Shown: positions 15,847 to 27,733, counted from the stretch's first letter. The stretch: DNA of 64,000 nucleotides from Tubulanus polymorphus (GCF_964204645.1 NC_134028.1:10953001-11017000); one strand, 5' to 3'. A program made the numbers and translations. The notes: a model not told the origin generated them from the sequence alone.

Positions 15847-18800
15847 CTAATAAAACTTTTTCATAGCGCTGTCTTGTTTATTCCTGAAAATAGAACAAAT
15901 TTGATGCATTAGATTACAATCAGGGGAAGGTGTTCATCCTTTGCCGCTTATCAGGGAAAGGTGGTCATCCTGTGCGACAATCAGGGGAAGGTGTTCCCAC
16001 CGTAATGCATCAGGGGAAGGTGAGCGATGATGGTTAAAAGGTGACGATATTCTGCCTAATCAGGAGTAGGTGTCCGCAATCTTTTATCCCAGGGGGAGGT
16101 GAGCGATGATGGTTTATCTAAAGGCAGGGGAAGGTGTTCTACCTGTTACAGGAAGTACCTGCCAAGGCCCTTTGTATTTAGTTTTTCTCGTATCCCTAAA
16201 AACCAAACCGTTTTCAATCAAATTTAAACTCGCACTATATTGAATCCAGTTGCAAAGAACTACGGTTAAATACTCACTTATAAATAGTATATCCTAGAAA
16301 TAAAATAGTTTGTAGTACGATAAATCCTATAAAGGTGGCGTTACTGATACACGTCGCACATTTCCCATCATTCGGCTCATTCTAAAAATAACAATGAATA
16401 TTTGAATGAATCTAGCTCGTGTATCCATGGATACTCGGTATTCAAGGATGAGAGAAACTGACCACTTGTTGACGTGTGAGTAAATTTTGAACATTATCTC
16501 GAACTGTGTTTAAATTATCTCTCATTTCGTGCGTCATTTTCTCGTATTGTAAATTCACTCCACCCGATCCTCCGCTGCCAGAGCTGCCTATTTTGGTCGT
16601 ATGACCTTGAACTACATTAACGACATTCCTGAAAACGAACGAGCGATAGATAGTTAGTACGGAAACGAGCCACTAGGTGTCAGCCGTGTTTAATAACGAC
16701 CTACTTGATGTCTCTAATACTGCGAATCGACTCGCGAATATTTGTCATCACTTCATCGACTTCGTGACGTTTTATTGTATCGATCGGTGCGCCACCTGGT
16801 GAGGCCGAACCACCCTACAATTACAATTAACATCGTTATTATCAATTCGCTACAGCACGTGAGCGCCACCTAGTGTAACCTACCTGTACTCCTCCGGCAG
16901 ATATTCCCGATATTTGCGACATTGTTCGTTCCTGGCGACCGACGATCTCATCCATTTTTCGATCTAAATCTCGTAATTTCGAGTGAATCGCGTTTTGTGA
17001 ATCGTAAATCTGTTTCAATTCTCTCTGACCTTGACTTTCAAACTATAATCAATAAACAGACGTATGTTGTATTATAGACCGTTCAACAAACATTGAATGA
17101 ATCTGTGAATGAATGAAATACAAACCACTTTATTTTCATCTTGTTCATCGGCGTTTGTTTTATCAGGATGTTCTTTTTTGTACCTGCAAAAATACACAAC
17201 ATCCTCAAATAAATAAATACTCTAAAAATATCTGAATTGAACAGGACCCAGTAGGCAGCAGAACCCAGTAGGCAGCAGAGCAACAGAACCCAGTAGGCAG
17301 CAGAGCAACAGAACCCAGTAGGCAGCAGAGCAACAGAACCTAGTTAGGCAGCAGAACCCAGTAGGCAGCAGAACCTAGTTATGCAGCAGAACCCAGTAGG
17401 CAGCAGAACCTAGTGTTATATCAAACTTACTCTTCTTTTGCTTGTTGTAATTTTTCCCAATATTTCTCAAATTCTTCTTCTAAGCGTTTACGTTCGTCTT
17501 CGTTCACCTGAGCGCCCCCTGGTGTCGAAGCCTTCGGTTTCGGTTTCAAACTGGTTGTTAAGAACGACAGAACGTCGTGATCATCCGCTAAAGCACCGGT
17601 CGCCGCGGTAACACCGAAATATCCCTGTTTAGGTAACTGTACGTTTTCAGCTCTCATACATAATTCATAATCAGCTTCATTACTGGACATTCCATTCAAT
17701 ACATATACCTAAACATTAACAGCAACTGTGGATTAGTTACAGCTGATACTGTGGATTAACTGGTGGATTAGTAACAGCAACTGATACTGTGGATTAACTG
17801 GTGGATTAACAGGTAGATAAAACTCACTGTTAGAACTCCCTGATAAAACTCAATTCTTGCCCCGAGAGGGAACGGTTTATTTCTGAAGTCGCGTAAACAT
17901 CCTCCTAATTGTTGCTGTTGCCCGTCACTACAAAAACAATCGATAACCAATAAATACGACGATATAACGGTGAGAAATATGGCCGACAGGTGGCGTTAGT
18001 AACTACTTACGTCTCGTGTGAATAAGCGATAGTTCCATCGTTAACCATCGCCATGACGTACGGATTATTGTGTTGAGCATCGTTATCAAATGAATCGAAA
18101 AATATCCCTAAACCTTTCCATTTATCCTGATTCCCAAAAACAGGACCTGAATTCGCACGACTTTCAGTGTACCAGATACCCTATAAATATAACACTGACA
18201 CTTATAGCAGGGTCTGTAGGGCTGGAGGGGACCAGATACCCTATAAATATAACACTGACACTTATAGCAGAGTCTGTAGGGCTGGAGGGGACCAGATACC
18301 CTATAAATATAACACTGACACTTATAGCAGGGTCTGTAGGGCTGGAGGGGACCAGATACCCTATAAATATAACACTGACACTTATAGCAGGGTCTGTAGG
18401 GCTGGAGGGGACCAGATACCCTATAAATATAACACTGACACTTATAGCAGGGTCTGTAGGGCTGGAGGGGACCAGATACCCTATAAATATAACACTGACA
18501 CTTATAGCAGGGTCTGTAGGGCTGGAGGGGACCAGATACCCTATAAATATAACACTGACACTTATAGCAGGGTCTGTAGGGCTGGAGGGGACCAGATACC
18601 CTATAAATATAACACTGACACTTATAGCAGGGTCTGTAGGGCTGGAGGGGACCAGATACCCTATAAATATAACACTGACACTTATAGCAGGGTCTGTAGG
18701 GCTGGAGGGGACCAGATACCCTATAAATATAACACTGACACTTATAGCAGGGTCTGTAGGGCTGGAGGGGACCAGATACCCTATAAATATAACACTGACA

Positions 18801-21800
18801 CTTATAGCAGGGTCTGTAGGGCTGGAGGGGACCAGATACCCTATAAATATAACACAAACACTTATAGCAGAGTCTGTAGGGCTGGAGGGGACCAGATACC
18901 CTATAAATATAACACTGACACTTATAGCAGGGTCTGTAGGGCTGGAGGGGACCAGATACCCTATAAATATAACACTGACACTTATAGCAGGGTCTGTAGG
19001 GCTGGAGGGGACCAGATACCCTATAAATATAACACTGACACTTATAGCAGGGTCTGTAGGGCTGGAGGGGACCAGATACCCTATAAATATAACACTGACA
19101 CTTATAGCAGGGTCTGTAGGGCTGGAGGGGACCAGATACCCTATAAATATAACACTGACACTTATAGCAGGGTCTGTAGGGCTGGAGGGGACCAGATACC
19201 CTATAAATATAACACTGACACTTATAGCAGGGTCTGTAGGGCTGGAGGGGACCAGATACCCTATAAATATAACACTGACACTTATAGCAGAGTCTGTAGG
19301 GCTGGAGGGGACCAGATACCCTATAAATATAACACTGACACTTATAGCAGGGTCTGTAGGGCTGGAGGGGACCAGATACCCTATAAATATAACACTGACA
19401 CTTATAGCAGGGTCTGTAGGGCTGGAGGGGACCAGATACCCTATAAATATAACACTGACACTTATAGCAGGGTCTGTAGGGCTGGAGGGGACCAGATACC
19501 CTATAAATATAACACTGACACTTATAGCAGGGTCTGTAGGGCTGGAGGGGACCAGATACCCTATAAATATAACACTGACACTTATAGCAGGGTCTGTAGG
19601 GCTGGAGGGGACCAGATACCCTATAAATATAACACTGACACTTATAGCAGGGTCTGTAGGGCTGGAGGGGACCAGATACCCTATAAATATAACACTGACA
19701 CTTATAGCAGGGTCTGTAGGGCTGGAGGGGACCAGATACCCTATAAATATAACACTGACACTTATAGCAGGGTCTGTAGGGCTGGAGGGGACCAGATACC
19801 CTATAAATATAACACTGACACTTATAGCAGAGTCTGTAGGGCTGGAGGGGACCAGATACCCTATAAATATAACACTGACACTTATAGCAGGGTCTGTAGG
19901 GCTGGAGGGGACCAGATACCCTATAAATATAACACTGACACTTATAGCAGGGCCTGTAGGGCTGGAGGGGACCAGATACCCTATAAATATAACACTGACA
20001 CTTATAGCAGAGTCTGTAGGGCTGGAGTTATATATAACAGGGATCAGGGGAGGCTCTGAGTGAAGCAGTCACTTACCAAACCATCAGCTCCAATCCTTCC
20101 GCGTCCATTGATTCTGAATTTAATATCAATTTGCCAGTGTTCGAAATTCACTTTTTGTTTGCTCCAAACGAATCCACGTTTACTGCGTAACGAGGGAGTG
20201 ATTCGTACCGATTCATCGCTGGCGATAGCACCTGAAATATAGTACAATAAATACTCAATAGGGGGCACCATATACTGAAGGATTCATCGTATTCATATAC
20301 TTTATAATACTGATCTAGATTAAGTTCATTTCTAGAAAAACCTTGCGGCCAGTTGCATAGTCACGGCTTAGACTTAAGGCCAGTCTAAGACCAACTCAGT
20401 TCTATAGCCAATCTAACAACTTTAGACAAGGATTTAATTAAGACCACTTTTTGACTTAAGTCACAACTGTGCAAGTTGTCTTATATCAGGTGTAGTTAGT
20501 TACCTAATCGTTGGTGGTAAGCTTTTTATAATCGGATGGGCTTATACCAACGTTAGGGATGACAAGGACCAAAACACGGTTGAAAAAAGTAACACTTCAA
20601 AAATATACTTTCTATTCACTTCAGTCCACAATTAATGGCTTAATTCACAAACTAACACAGGTACCTTTCGAAATAATCCAATTTTATGTATGTTTCGAGT
20701 GAGTAATCAACATTATTTTGAGAAATTAATTAATTTCTCCACAAATTTCACCATTGGCCGCCATTTCTCTGTATTGCACATGTGGCATGATAAGACAAGG
20801 TGCCCCACAAGGATTTATATAAAACTTCCAAGACGAAACGACAATTTTTATTTTTGATGGTTTTCCAACTTATATTTCAAATCTTCGTGTTTTCCATAAC
20901 AAATAATGAAACAATAAATTTCTGGTAAAAGAAAAATGTGAATAAGTGTTGATTTCTTAATTTTTTTAAATTTCGTCGTTTCGCTTCGTTAGTTAATGCT
21001 GTTGTTCTGGCCTCAGTCCACAGGTGCCAGCACCTCCAGTAATTTTCAAAATGGCAGCTGTTGACTGGACAGAAATTTACTCTCACTTTACGGCCGATTT
21101 GCACATGGATTAAGATCGTCAGGTGAGGTGTTATAGGTATCAGACAAACTACGAATCTGTTGTGCCTCGATTACAACAAAAATTAGACGGATATCTTAAG
21201 AGACAATGAAATGCCAGGCAAATTACTCGTCAGTCAAATTGGCTGACGAAGATTTCATACAAAAATGACCTTCCCATTCCTGACTGTGGTTTGTGAAAAT
21301 ATCCGATCGTGAAACTAAACCACAGACAGGTTACTGACTAATATCAGGTGGTGCAACTGGCTCCTGATAACACGTTACAGATAGATTATCTTGAGAAAAT
21401 ATCAAATCTATGACTTTCATTATAGACTGGAGAAACGTCTATAGATTATTGATTACTGAAGAGAGTTTTGTATTTGAAGTGAACAGTATGGATGAGGAGG
21501 CGAGGACACTATAACACTAACAGCTGTTTGCCTAAACCTCCACATTTCACCAACCAGGCAGCAGCAGGTCACGTTTTATTAATATTATAAAACGCTTTAT
21601 TTCTCAAGCGAAATAATAGCAATAAATAACAATAAAACAGCGAAACAATGAAACAGATGTGAAACATATGTTAATCGATACACGTCACCAGTGAAAGTAC
21701 CACCACTGCACCAGCTGCTGCTGCTGCTAATTTTACTTACTTCCACCGTGTTCCCAGAACGGTATAGAACCTTCTTTAGACACTAGTGACGGTCCTTTAA

Positions 21801-21912
21801 AACTGTATTTATATTCGAATCGTTTGTGAGGCTCAATAAACTCAGCCGCTAAACAAATACTAACAATTCCCGCGGAGCACGAGATAAACAACCACATCAA
21901 AAACGACGCCAT
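15847..21912 (-). CDS. LMAN1: ERGIC-53 / mannose-binding lectin LMAN1
   Basis: Eleven exons: 21741-21912, 20077-20231, 18011-18180, 17828-17927, 17431-17708, 17126-17183, 16884-17042, 16705-16814, 16463-16628, 16278-16381, 15847-15883; 502 residues. A signal peptide (MASFLMWLFISCSAGIVSIC) precedes an L-type lectin domain (residues about 30-260) with GRGRIGADGL, GLGIFFDSFDND, RDFRNKPFP and ADDHDVLSFLT. Coiled-coil segments follow, then one membrane segment near the C-terminus (IGFIVLQTILFLGYTIY). The protein ends KKFY, a di-lysine/aromatic ER-Golgi cycling signal close to the KKFF of vertebrates. LMAN1 cycles between ER and the intermediate compartment and exports N-glycosylated cargo. The exon 3 acceptor is embedded in a 31-unit array, and intron 1 contains a transposon. 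Confidence 0.95.
17233..17412. repeat. Minisatellite in LMAN1 intron 5 (cccagtaggcagcagagcaacagaa)
   Basis: Irregular units of 16-26 bp on 'gaacccagtaggcagcaga'. Lies just upstream (in transcription) of exon 6 but contains no splice site. Confidence 0.8.
18169..20030 (-). repeat. 60-bp satellite-like array copying the LMAN1 exon 3 acceptor
   Basis: Thirty-one consecutive 60-bp units, almost identical (single changes in units 2, 12, 19, 28, 30 and 31). On the minus strand each unit contains the acceptor tatttatag followed by the exon start GGTATCTGGT. The genuine exon 3 is attached to the last unit transcribed (18180). An exon started at any of the upstream acceptors would hit TAA after about 13 codons. 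Because 60 is divisible by three, very long spurious open frames (over 600 codons) run through the array in both directions. Confidence 0.95.
20493..21340 (-). mobile_element. Non-autonomous DNA transposon, 848 bp, 10-bp target duplication (copy 1)
   Basis: Inserted in LMAN1 intron 1. Flanks are the direct repeat atatcaggtg at 20483-20492 and 21341-21350. Ends are short imperfect inverted repeats: TAGTTAGTTACCTAATC at one end and TAGTCAGTAACCTGTC when the other is read inward. No transposase frame. Two closely related copies lie at 24820-25666 and 25879-26726 in the opposite orientation. A 9-10-bp target duplication is typical of Mutator-like elements; that class is inference. Confidence 0.85.
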
Positions 21913-22429
21913 ATTGAATCAGTGAATGACGACGTACCGGTACGCCGTACAGTGCTGCCGCCTTAAAATCAATTGCCAGAGGTGGCCAATATAGTTCAAA
22001 CTTTTTCCGATGGTGGCAGCATCGTACGTACAGGAAATAATTAATACCTGCAAGCGGGCGCCGGATGAAATAGATTCAGATCAAATAAGACATTTGAAGA
22101 TAAAACTAAGTGTTTGATTGATTCAAAATAAAATCTGTTTAAATTAGATTTTAAATAAGAGTTTTATTCATCGGGAAAATTAAAGCAAAAATCAGCACCT
22201 GATAAAATTATTTACGAATTTGAAAACTCATAATTTTCTCCCATGACATATATTTCTATAAGCGCATCACAGTAATCTTTATAAATAACTAATTTACATA
22301 TTAACAATGATCTGTATTAAACATATTATTGCGAGTTCAGTTTTATGCAAATCTAAAATGATTGTTATTTCAGTACTGGACACATAAGCTGTGTTGTGTG
22401 TTTGGTTTGCTAACTATCTATAAAATAAA
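21913..22429. promoter_or_regulatory. LMAN1 upstream region and FMO 3' flank
   Basis: Just upstream of the LMAN1 start are two opposed copies of the ggcagcac/gtacg motif: cgtacagtgctgccgcc at 21945 and tggtggcagcatcgtacg at 22011. The remainder (22080-22429) is AT-rich and should contain the FMO 3' UTR. Confidence 0.4.
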
Positions 22430-24676
22430 TCATTTCGATTCTAATTGAGTGAAATCTTTATCATTTTTAAGTTCGAAATTATATTGTTTATAATCACTGA
22501 CGACAGTTCTACGTAATTTATGCACATATTCATACAGTTCACCTACAACTGGTTTCAAGGTCGTTATTCCGGATATTTCCGCTAACTCATCGATATACGC
22601 CCATTGTAGATTTCCTAATTTATGCGCATACCGATGAGGCCAACCGATCTGCTCGCGACGCCACCTATAATCTGCTTCTATATCGGCTTTCATCGATTCG
22701 GTATCGGGAAGCGTTATAGCGCCCCCTAGTGTACCGATAGCGAAACGTATTTGGAAGTCGAAGTGAGGGAACGGACAGATTGTGCTGCAGATTCCAATCA
22801 GAAATTGAGTCGGGTGCGAAATATTGATTAAATGTTTGTATAACGGATAAACACGGTTATCTCTAACGGTTACCTGACAATCAGCGGATAGAAACGGAAA
22901 CGTGTATTCATAACCCGTACAATACATTATCACATCAACGCCATCTATACGACTATCATCATCCAACAATACGACATCGGTACCAACAAATCGTTTTATT
23001 CCTCTCGTCTGTTTCATGTTGCTAGGCAACGGTGATTGTAATCTATCATGATTGTGACTGAGAATGACCTGCAATAAAATTCATTATCTTAATCACCTGA
23101 TTTCCGACTGCGCCACCTGGCGACGGTTATACTTGTCTTGCCCTGAAGGTGCCGGTGGTGCCCCCTGGTGGTGTATTACCTGTTTAGCTTGAGGTACTAA
23201 ATCTAAAGCAATGTCCTGCCCTGAAGGTCCTGGTGGTGCCCCCTGGTGGTGTATTACCTGTTTAGCTAGAGGTGCTAAATCTAAAGCGATGTCCTGCCCT
23301 GAAGGTCCCAGTGGTGCCCCCTGGTGGTGTATTACCTGTTTAGCTAGAGGTGCTAAATCTAAAGCGATGTCCTGCCCTGAAGGTCCCAGTGGTGCCCCCT
23401 GGTGGTGTATTACCTGTTTAGCTAGAGGTGCTAAATCTAAAGCGATGTCCTGCCCTGAAGGTCCCAGTGGTGCCCCCTGGTGGTGTATTACCTGTTTAGC
23501 TAGAGGTGCTAAATCTAAAGCTATGTCCTGCCCTGAAGGTCCCAGTGGTGCCCCCTGGTGGTGTATTACCTGTTTAGCTAGAGGTGCTAAATCTAAAGCT
23601 ATGTCCTGCCCTGAAGGTCCCAGTGGTGCCCCCTGGTGGTGTATTACCTGTTTAGCTAGAGGTGCTAAATCTAAAGCGATGTCCTGCCCTGAAGGTGCCG
23701 GTGGTGCCCCCTGGTGGTGTATTACCTGTTTAGCTAGAGGTGCTAAATCTAAAGCGATGTCCTGCCCTGAAGGTCCTGCTCCTAACAGTAAAACTGTTTT
23801 ATCAATGTAACTCTCTGGATGTCTGTAGTTATGACTGTGAATTATTTCTCCAGTAAACGTCTCAATTCCTGGAATTTCTGGGAACGACGGCTGCGAATAA
23901 TGTCTATAAATAGATATATAAACTGTATAAATCTATTAGCAAGTGGCTCCATCTGTAGGTATAGATCAGAACGTACCCGTTACAAATGAAGACAGCGTGA
24001 TAGTTTTCAGTACAAGTTTCCTGTAGATTTTCGTCTTTTGAAGTTATTTCCCAATTTGTAGAATCTTTCTGAACTGGTTTCACTTCAACAACAGACGTAT
24101 TAAACTACAATACAATTATTAGAACAACCATTCAGGCAAGAGGTGTTTTAGAAAGATTGGGCCTTAGTAAAAGGGGCTGTCATGAGGAGGTTACAGGTTG
24201 TTATGGTTTGAGGGGGGTTGGATGGATGGATTAAGACTGACCCTGATAAACGGTTCTAATTTGAAATGCTGTGTATATTCCTGTAGATATTTGAGCACTT
24301 GTTTATGCGATATGAACGACGGCCATTCTGGATGTAAATCTTCAAACGTAAAATCAGGAAATCCCATCACTTCTTTTGGCAAATTCGTCCTGAAATAGAT
24401 GATTAAAAAGCGCCCCCTAGTGAATATGATTGTAGATATACCATAGGTACATTGTTGTCAAGGGATACAAATTACTTACAACAGATTGTCATACATGCTG
24501 CTATGATTAGAACGACCTTGAGAATCTGACCCCGTCTGTTCGGTATAAACCCAAGTTCCTCCGATTTCATTCATCTGTTCAAACGCTACCGGTTGGAATA
24601 GTTCTGGATGTGCTGATAGGTGGCGTAGTGCGCACAGTCCGGCTGCACCAGCTCCGATTACAGCTACTTTATACAT
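22430..24676 (-). CDS. Flavin-containing monooxygenase (short, invertebrate type)
   Basis: Five coding exons: 24480-24676, 24242-24389, 23977-24104, 23726-23903, 22430-23068; 429 residues. The N-terminal FAD-binding glycine box is VAVIGAGAAGLCALRHL. The FMO fingerprint appears as FTGEIIHSHNY, the NADPH glycine box as LLLGAGPSGQDIALDL, and a YCTGYEYTFPF block matches the FATGY motif. The enzyme would oxygenate soft nucleophiles (N or S) using NADPH and O2. The length fits short invertebrate FMOs (senecionine N-oxygenase-like) that lack the C-terminal membrane anchor. I started at MYKVAVIGAG; an acceptor just upstream (about 24696) shows that a 5' exon exists, possibly beyond the transposons. 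The exon 4 donor lies in a 78-bp tandem array. Confidence 0.9.
23139..23790 (-). repeat. 78-bp tandem array copying the FMO exon 4 donor and NADPH-box codons
   Basis: Eight units of 78 bp. Each holds, on the minus strand, the last ~50 bases of exon 4 (from GPSGQDIALDLAPLAKQ), the donor gtaata, and the intronic text caccaccagggggcacc. Eight donors are spaced exactly 78 bp apart (from about 23722 down to 23174). A unit is 26 codons with no stop in the exon's own frame, so use of a later donor would insert n x 26 residues and keep the frame. The conserved protein needs only the first. Confidence 0.93.
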
Positions 24677-24819
24677 TCCAGCAGCTGATTGATTCTGAAA
24701 CATAAGAGAGAGGTTACTGCACCAATCAACAACATGAACCCCCCACCAGCTGCACGATTGAGCGCTGGGTCCCCCCCACCAGCTGCATGATTGGGCGCTG
24801 GGTGTGCTGGGTCCCCCCC

Positions 24820-25666
24820 TAGTCAGTAACCTGTCTGTGGTTTAGTTTCACGATCGGATATTTTCACAAACCACAGTCAGGAATGGGAAGGTCATTTTTG
24901 TATGAAATCTTCGTCAGCCAATTTGACTGACGAGTAATTTGCCTGGCATTTCATTGTCTCTTAAGATATCCGTCTAATTTTTGTTGTAATCGACACACAA
25001 CAGATTCGTAGTTTGTCTGATACCTATAACACCTCACCTGACGATCTTAATCCATGTGCAAATCGGCCGTAAAGTGAGAGTAAATTTCCGTAGAATCAAC
25101 AGCTGCCATTTTTTAAATTACTGGAGGTGCTGGCACCTGTGGACTGAGGCCAGGACAACAGCACAAACTAACAAAGCGAAACGACGAAATTGAAAAAAAT
25201 TAAGAAATCAACACTTATTCACATTTTTCTTTTACCAGAATTTATTATTTCTGTATTTATTATGGAAAACACGAAGATTTGAAATATAAGCTGGAAAACC
25301 ATCAAAAATAAAAAATGTCGTTTCGTCTTGGAAGTTTTATATAAATCCTTGTAGGTCCCCTTGTCTTATCATGCCACATGTGCAATACAGAGAAATGGCG
25401 GCCAACGGCGAAATTTGTGGAGAAATTAATTAATTTCTCAAAATAATGTTGATTAATCACTCGAAACATACATAAAATTGGATTATTTCAAAAGGTACCT
25501 GTGTTAGTTTGTGAATTAAGCCATTAATTGTGGACTGAAGTGAATAGAAAGTATATTTTTGAAGTGTTACTTTTTTCAACCGTGTTTTGGTCCTTGTCAT
25601 CCCTAACGTTGGTATAAGCCCATCCGATTATAAAAAGCTTACCACCAACGATTAGGTAACTAACTA
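24820..25666 (+). mobile_element. Non-autonomous DNA transposon (copy 2)
   Basis: Same family as 20493-21340, opposite orientation. It starts TAGTCAGTAACC and ends GGTAACTAACTA. The target duplication ggtccccccc is at 24810-24819 and 25667-25676. No coding capacity recognised. Confidence 0.85.
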
Positions 25667-25878
25667 GGTCCCCCCCCAGCTGCACGATTGAGCGCTGGGT
25701 GTGCTGGGTCCCCCCCACCAGCTGCACGGATGGGGCGCCGAGTGTGCTGGGTCCCCCCACCAGCTGCACGATTGGGCGCTGGGTCCCCCCACCAGCTGCA
25801 CAATTGGGCACCGGGTGTGCTGGGTCCCCCCCCCCAGCTGCACGATTGGGCGCTGAGTGTGCTGGGTCCCCCCACCAG

Positions 25879-26726
25879 TAGTCAGTAACCTGTCTGTGGT
25901 TTAGTTTCACAATCGGATATTTTCACAAACCACAGTCAGGAATGGGAAGGTCATTTTTGTATGAAATCTTCGTCAGCCAATTTGACTGACGAGTAATTTG
26001 CCTGGCATTTCATTGTCTCTTAAGATATCCGTCTAATTTTTGTTGTAATCGATGCACAACAGATTCGTAGTTTGTGTGATACCTATAACACCTCACCTGA
26101 CGATCTTAATCCATGTGCAAATCGGCCGTAAAGTGAGAGTAAATTTCCGTCCAGTCAACAGCTGCCATTTTGAAAATTACTGGAGGTGCTGGCATCTGTG
26201 GACTGAGGCCAGGACAACAGCACAAACTAACGAAGCGAAACGACGAAATTAAAAAAAATTAAGAAATCAACACTTATTCACATTTTTCTTTAACCAGAAA
26301 TTTATTATTTCATTATTTGTTATGGAAAACACGAAGATTTGAAATATAAGTTTGAAAACCATCAAAAATAAAAATTGTCGTTTCGTCTTGGAAGTTTTAT
26401 ATAAATCCTTGTAGGTCCCCTTGTCTCATCATGCCACATGTGCAATACAGAGAAATGGCGGCCAATGGCGAAATTTGTGGAGAAATTAATTAATTTCTCA
26501 AAATTATGTTGATTAATCACTCGAAACATACATAAAATTGGATTATTTCGAAAGGTACCTGTGTTAGTTTGTGAATTAAGCCATTAATTGTGGACTGAAG
26601 TGAATAGAAAGTATATTTTTGAAGTGTTACTTTTTTCAACCGTGTTTTGGTCCTTGTCATCCCTAACGTTGGTATAAGCCCATCCGACTATAAAAAGCTT
26701 ACCACCAACGATTAGGTAACTAACTA
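25879..26726 (+). mobile_element. Non-autonomous DNA transposon (copy 3)
   Basis: Same family and orientation as copy 2, with few differences from it. The target duplication is ccccaccag (9 bp) at 25870-25878 and 26727-26735. It lies in the same minisatellite as copy 2. Confidence 0.83.
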
Positions 26727-26812
26727 CCCCACCAGCTGCACGATTGGGCGCTGAGTGTGCTGGGTCCCCCCCACCAGCTGCACGGATGGGGCGCCGAGTG
26801 TGCTGGGTTTGG

Positions 26813-27510
26813 GAGGGAGGGGGATCTGCCGTGCCAGTTTAGTGAACAATCTACAATGTCATCAGAACGTCCATCATCAAGAGACGGATTGAAAGAATTC
26901 GACACTGATAATTCATTAATTCATTCAATAAAGATTTACCTTCAAAAATTAGAGAACCCGGAAATAAATTTGACGGACTAGAGCGACGACCTTAGGGGTT
27001 TTCAATCATCTCCTAACCGAGGAGAACATCAGCCCAGCGGGCACCAGTCTAATTATGAATCAAGAAGGGATTTATAAAAAATATTATTTCAGGTGTAAAT
27101 ATACGTTAAAAATACTTCTTTTATAATGTAAAACGTTTTTTCAGACTTTTTTTGTTTGTTTTTAAATAGTTTTAGCCACAGAATGAGATTTTAATTGAGA
27201 ACTATATCAACAAACTTGCGCTGTGTAGGCACATTTTGGCAGCGGTAAAGCGGTTTTAGTGCTGCCATCTTAAGGAGATCCGCCGAACTTATGGGAATCC
27301 TAAGGGGAAAACCCTGGGAAAGCCGGAACCAATGGGGACACCGGATATGGATCATATTGGGAAACCCGGAAGTAACGGAGATACCGGAAGTTTAAGGAAA
27401 TGCGGAAATAATGAGGATTTCTGACATTGGGAAACCCGGAAATCGGTGCGGCCGATCACGTAACCATCAGACGAGATCAGGGAGGAGGTGATTTTATCTG
27501 CGTTGTTTGA
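26813..27510. other. No firm gene; short 41-codon open frame at 26855
   Basis: A plus-strand frame beginning MSSERPSSRDGLKEFD ends after about 41 codons at a TAG. It has no recognised domain and no clear splice partner, so I do not call it. The rest (27080-27510) has purine-rich 'gggaaacccggaa' text and no coding signal. Confidence 0.3.
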
Positions 27511-27514
27511 TTTA

Positions 27515-27733
27515 CGGAAGCCCCTAGGTGACAAACGAGATAATTTCGACATAATAAGTCGAATTTCGTGTTAATTAAGTCGAATTTCGACTTAATAAGT
27601 CGAAATTCGACATGAAAATAAAACTCGAAATTCGACTTAATTAACACGAAATTCGACTTATTATGTCGAAATTCGACTTAATAAGTCGAAATTGTGAAAA
27701 AACTTTCTCGTATGTCACCTAGGGGCTTCCGTA
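27515..27733. mobile_element. Palindromic MITE-like element
   Basis: About 219 bp with terminal inverted repeats acggaagcccctaggtgac / gtcacctaggggcttccgt. The interior is made of inverted copies of ttcgacttaataagtcgaa-like text, so the whole can fold on itself. Flanks tttgattt and attgattt match at seven of eight bases, which would fit an 8-bp target duplication. No coding capacity. Confidence 0.7.

Larger units (their letters stand above)
24735..26812. repeat. GC-rich minisatellite interrupted by two transposon insertions
   Basis: Units of about 35-45 bp ('ccccccaccagctgcacgat' then 'tgggcgctgggtgtgctgggt') occur at 24735-24819, 25667-25878 and 26727-26812. The two gaps are exactly the two ~850-bp transposons, so a single array was split by two insertions. 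It lies upstream of FMO exon 1 and may be in its first intron. Confidence 0.85.

Noticed and set aside
18169-20030. Regular repeats considered as a CRISPR array
   Set aside because: Units are contiguous and identical with no unique spacers, and the genome is animal nuclear DNA.
18090-20063. Very long open frames (over 600 codons) in two plus-strand frames and one minus-strand frame
   Set aside because: They are produced by the 60-bp period of the LMAN1 intron array (divisible by three, no stop in some frames), not by coding selection.
23211-23810. Plus-strand 199-codon frame with repeating CPEGPSGAPWWCITCL
   Set aside because: Antisense reading of the 78-bp FMO array; the minus strand is the one with conserved FMO exons and splice sites.
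26855-26980. 41-codon frame MSSERPSSRDGLKEFD
   Set aside because: Short, no domain, no clear splice sites or conservation evidence.
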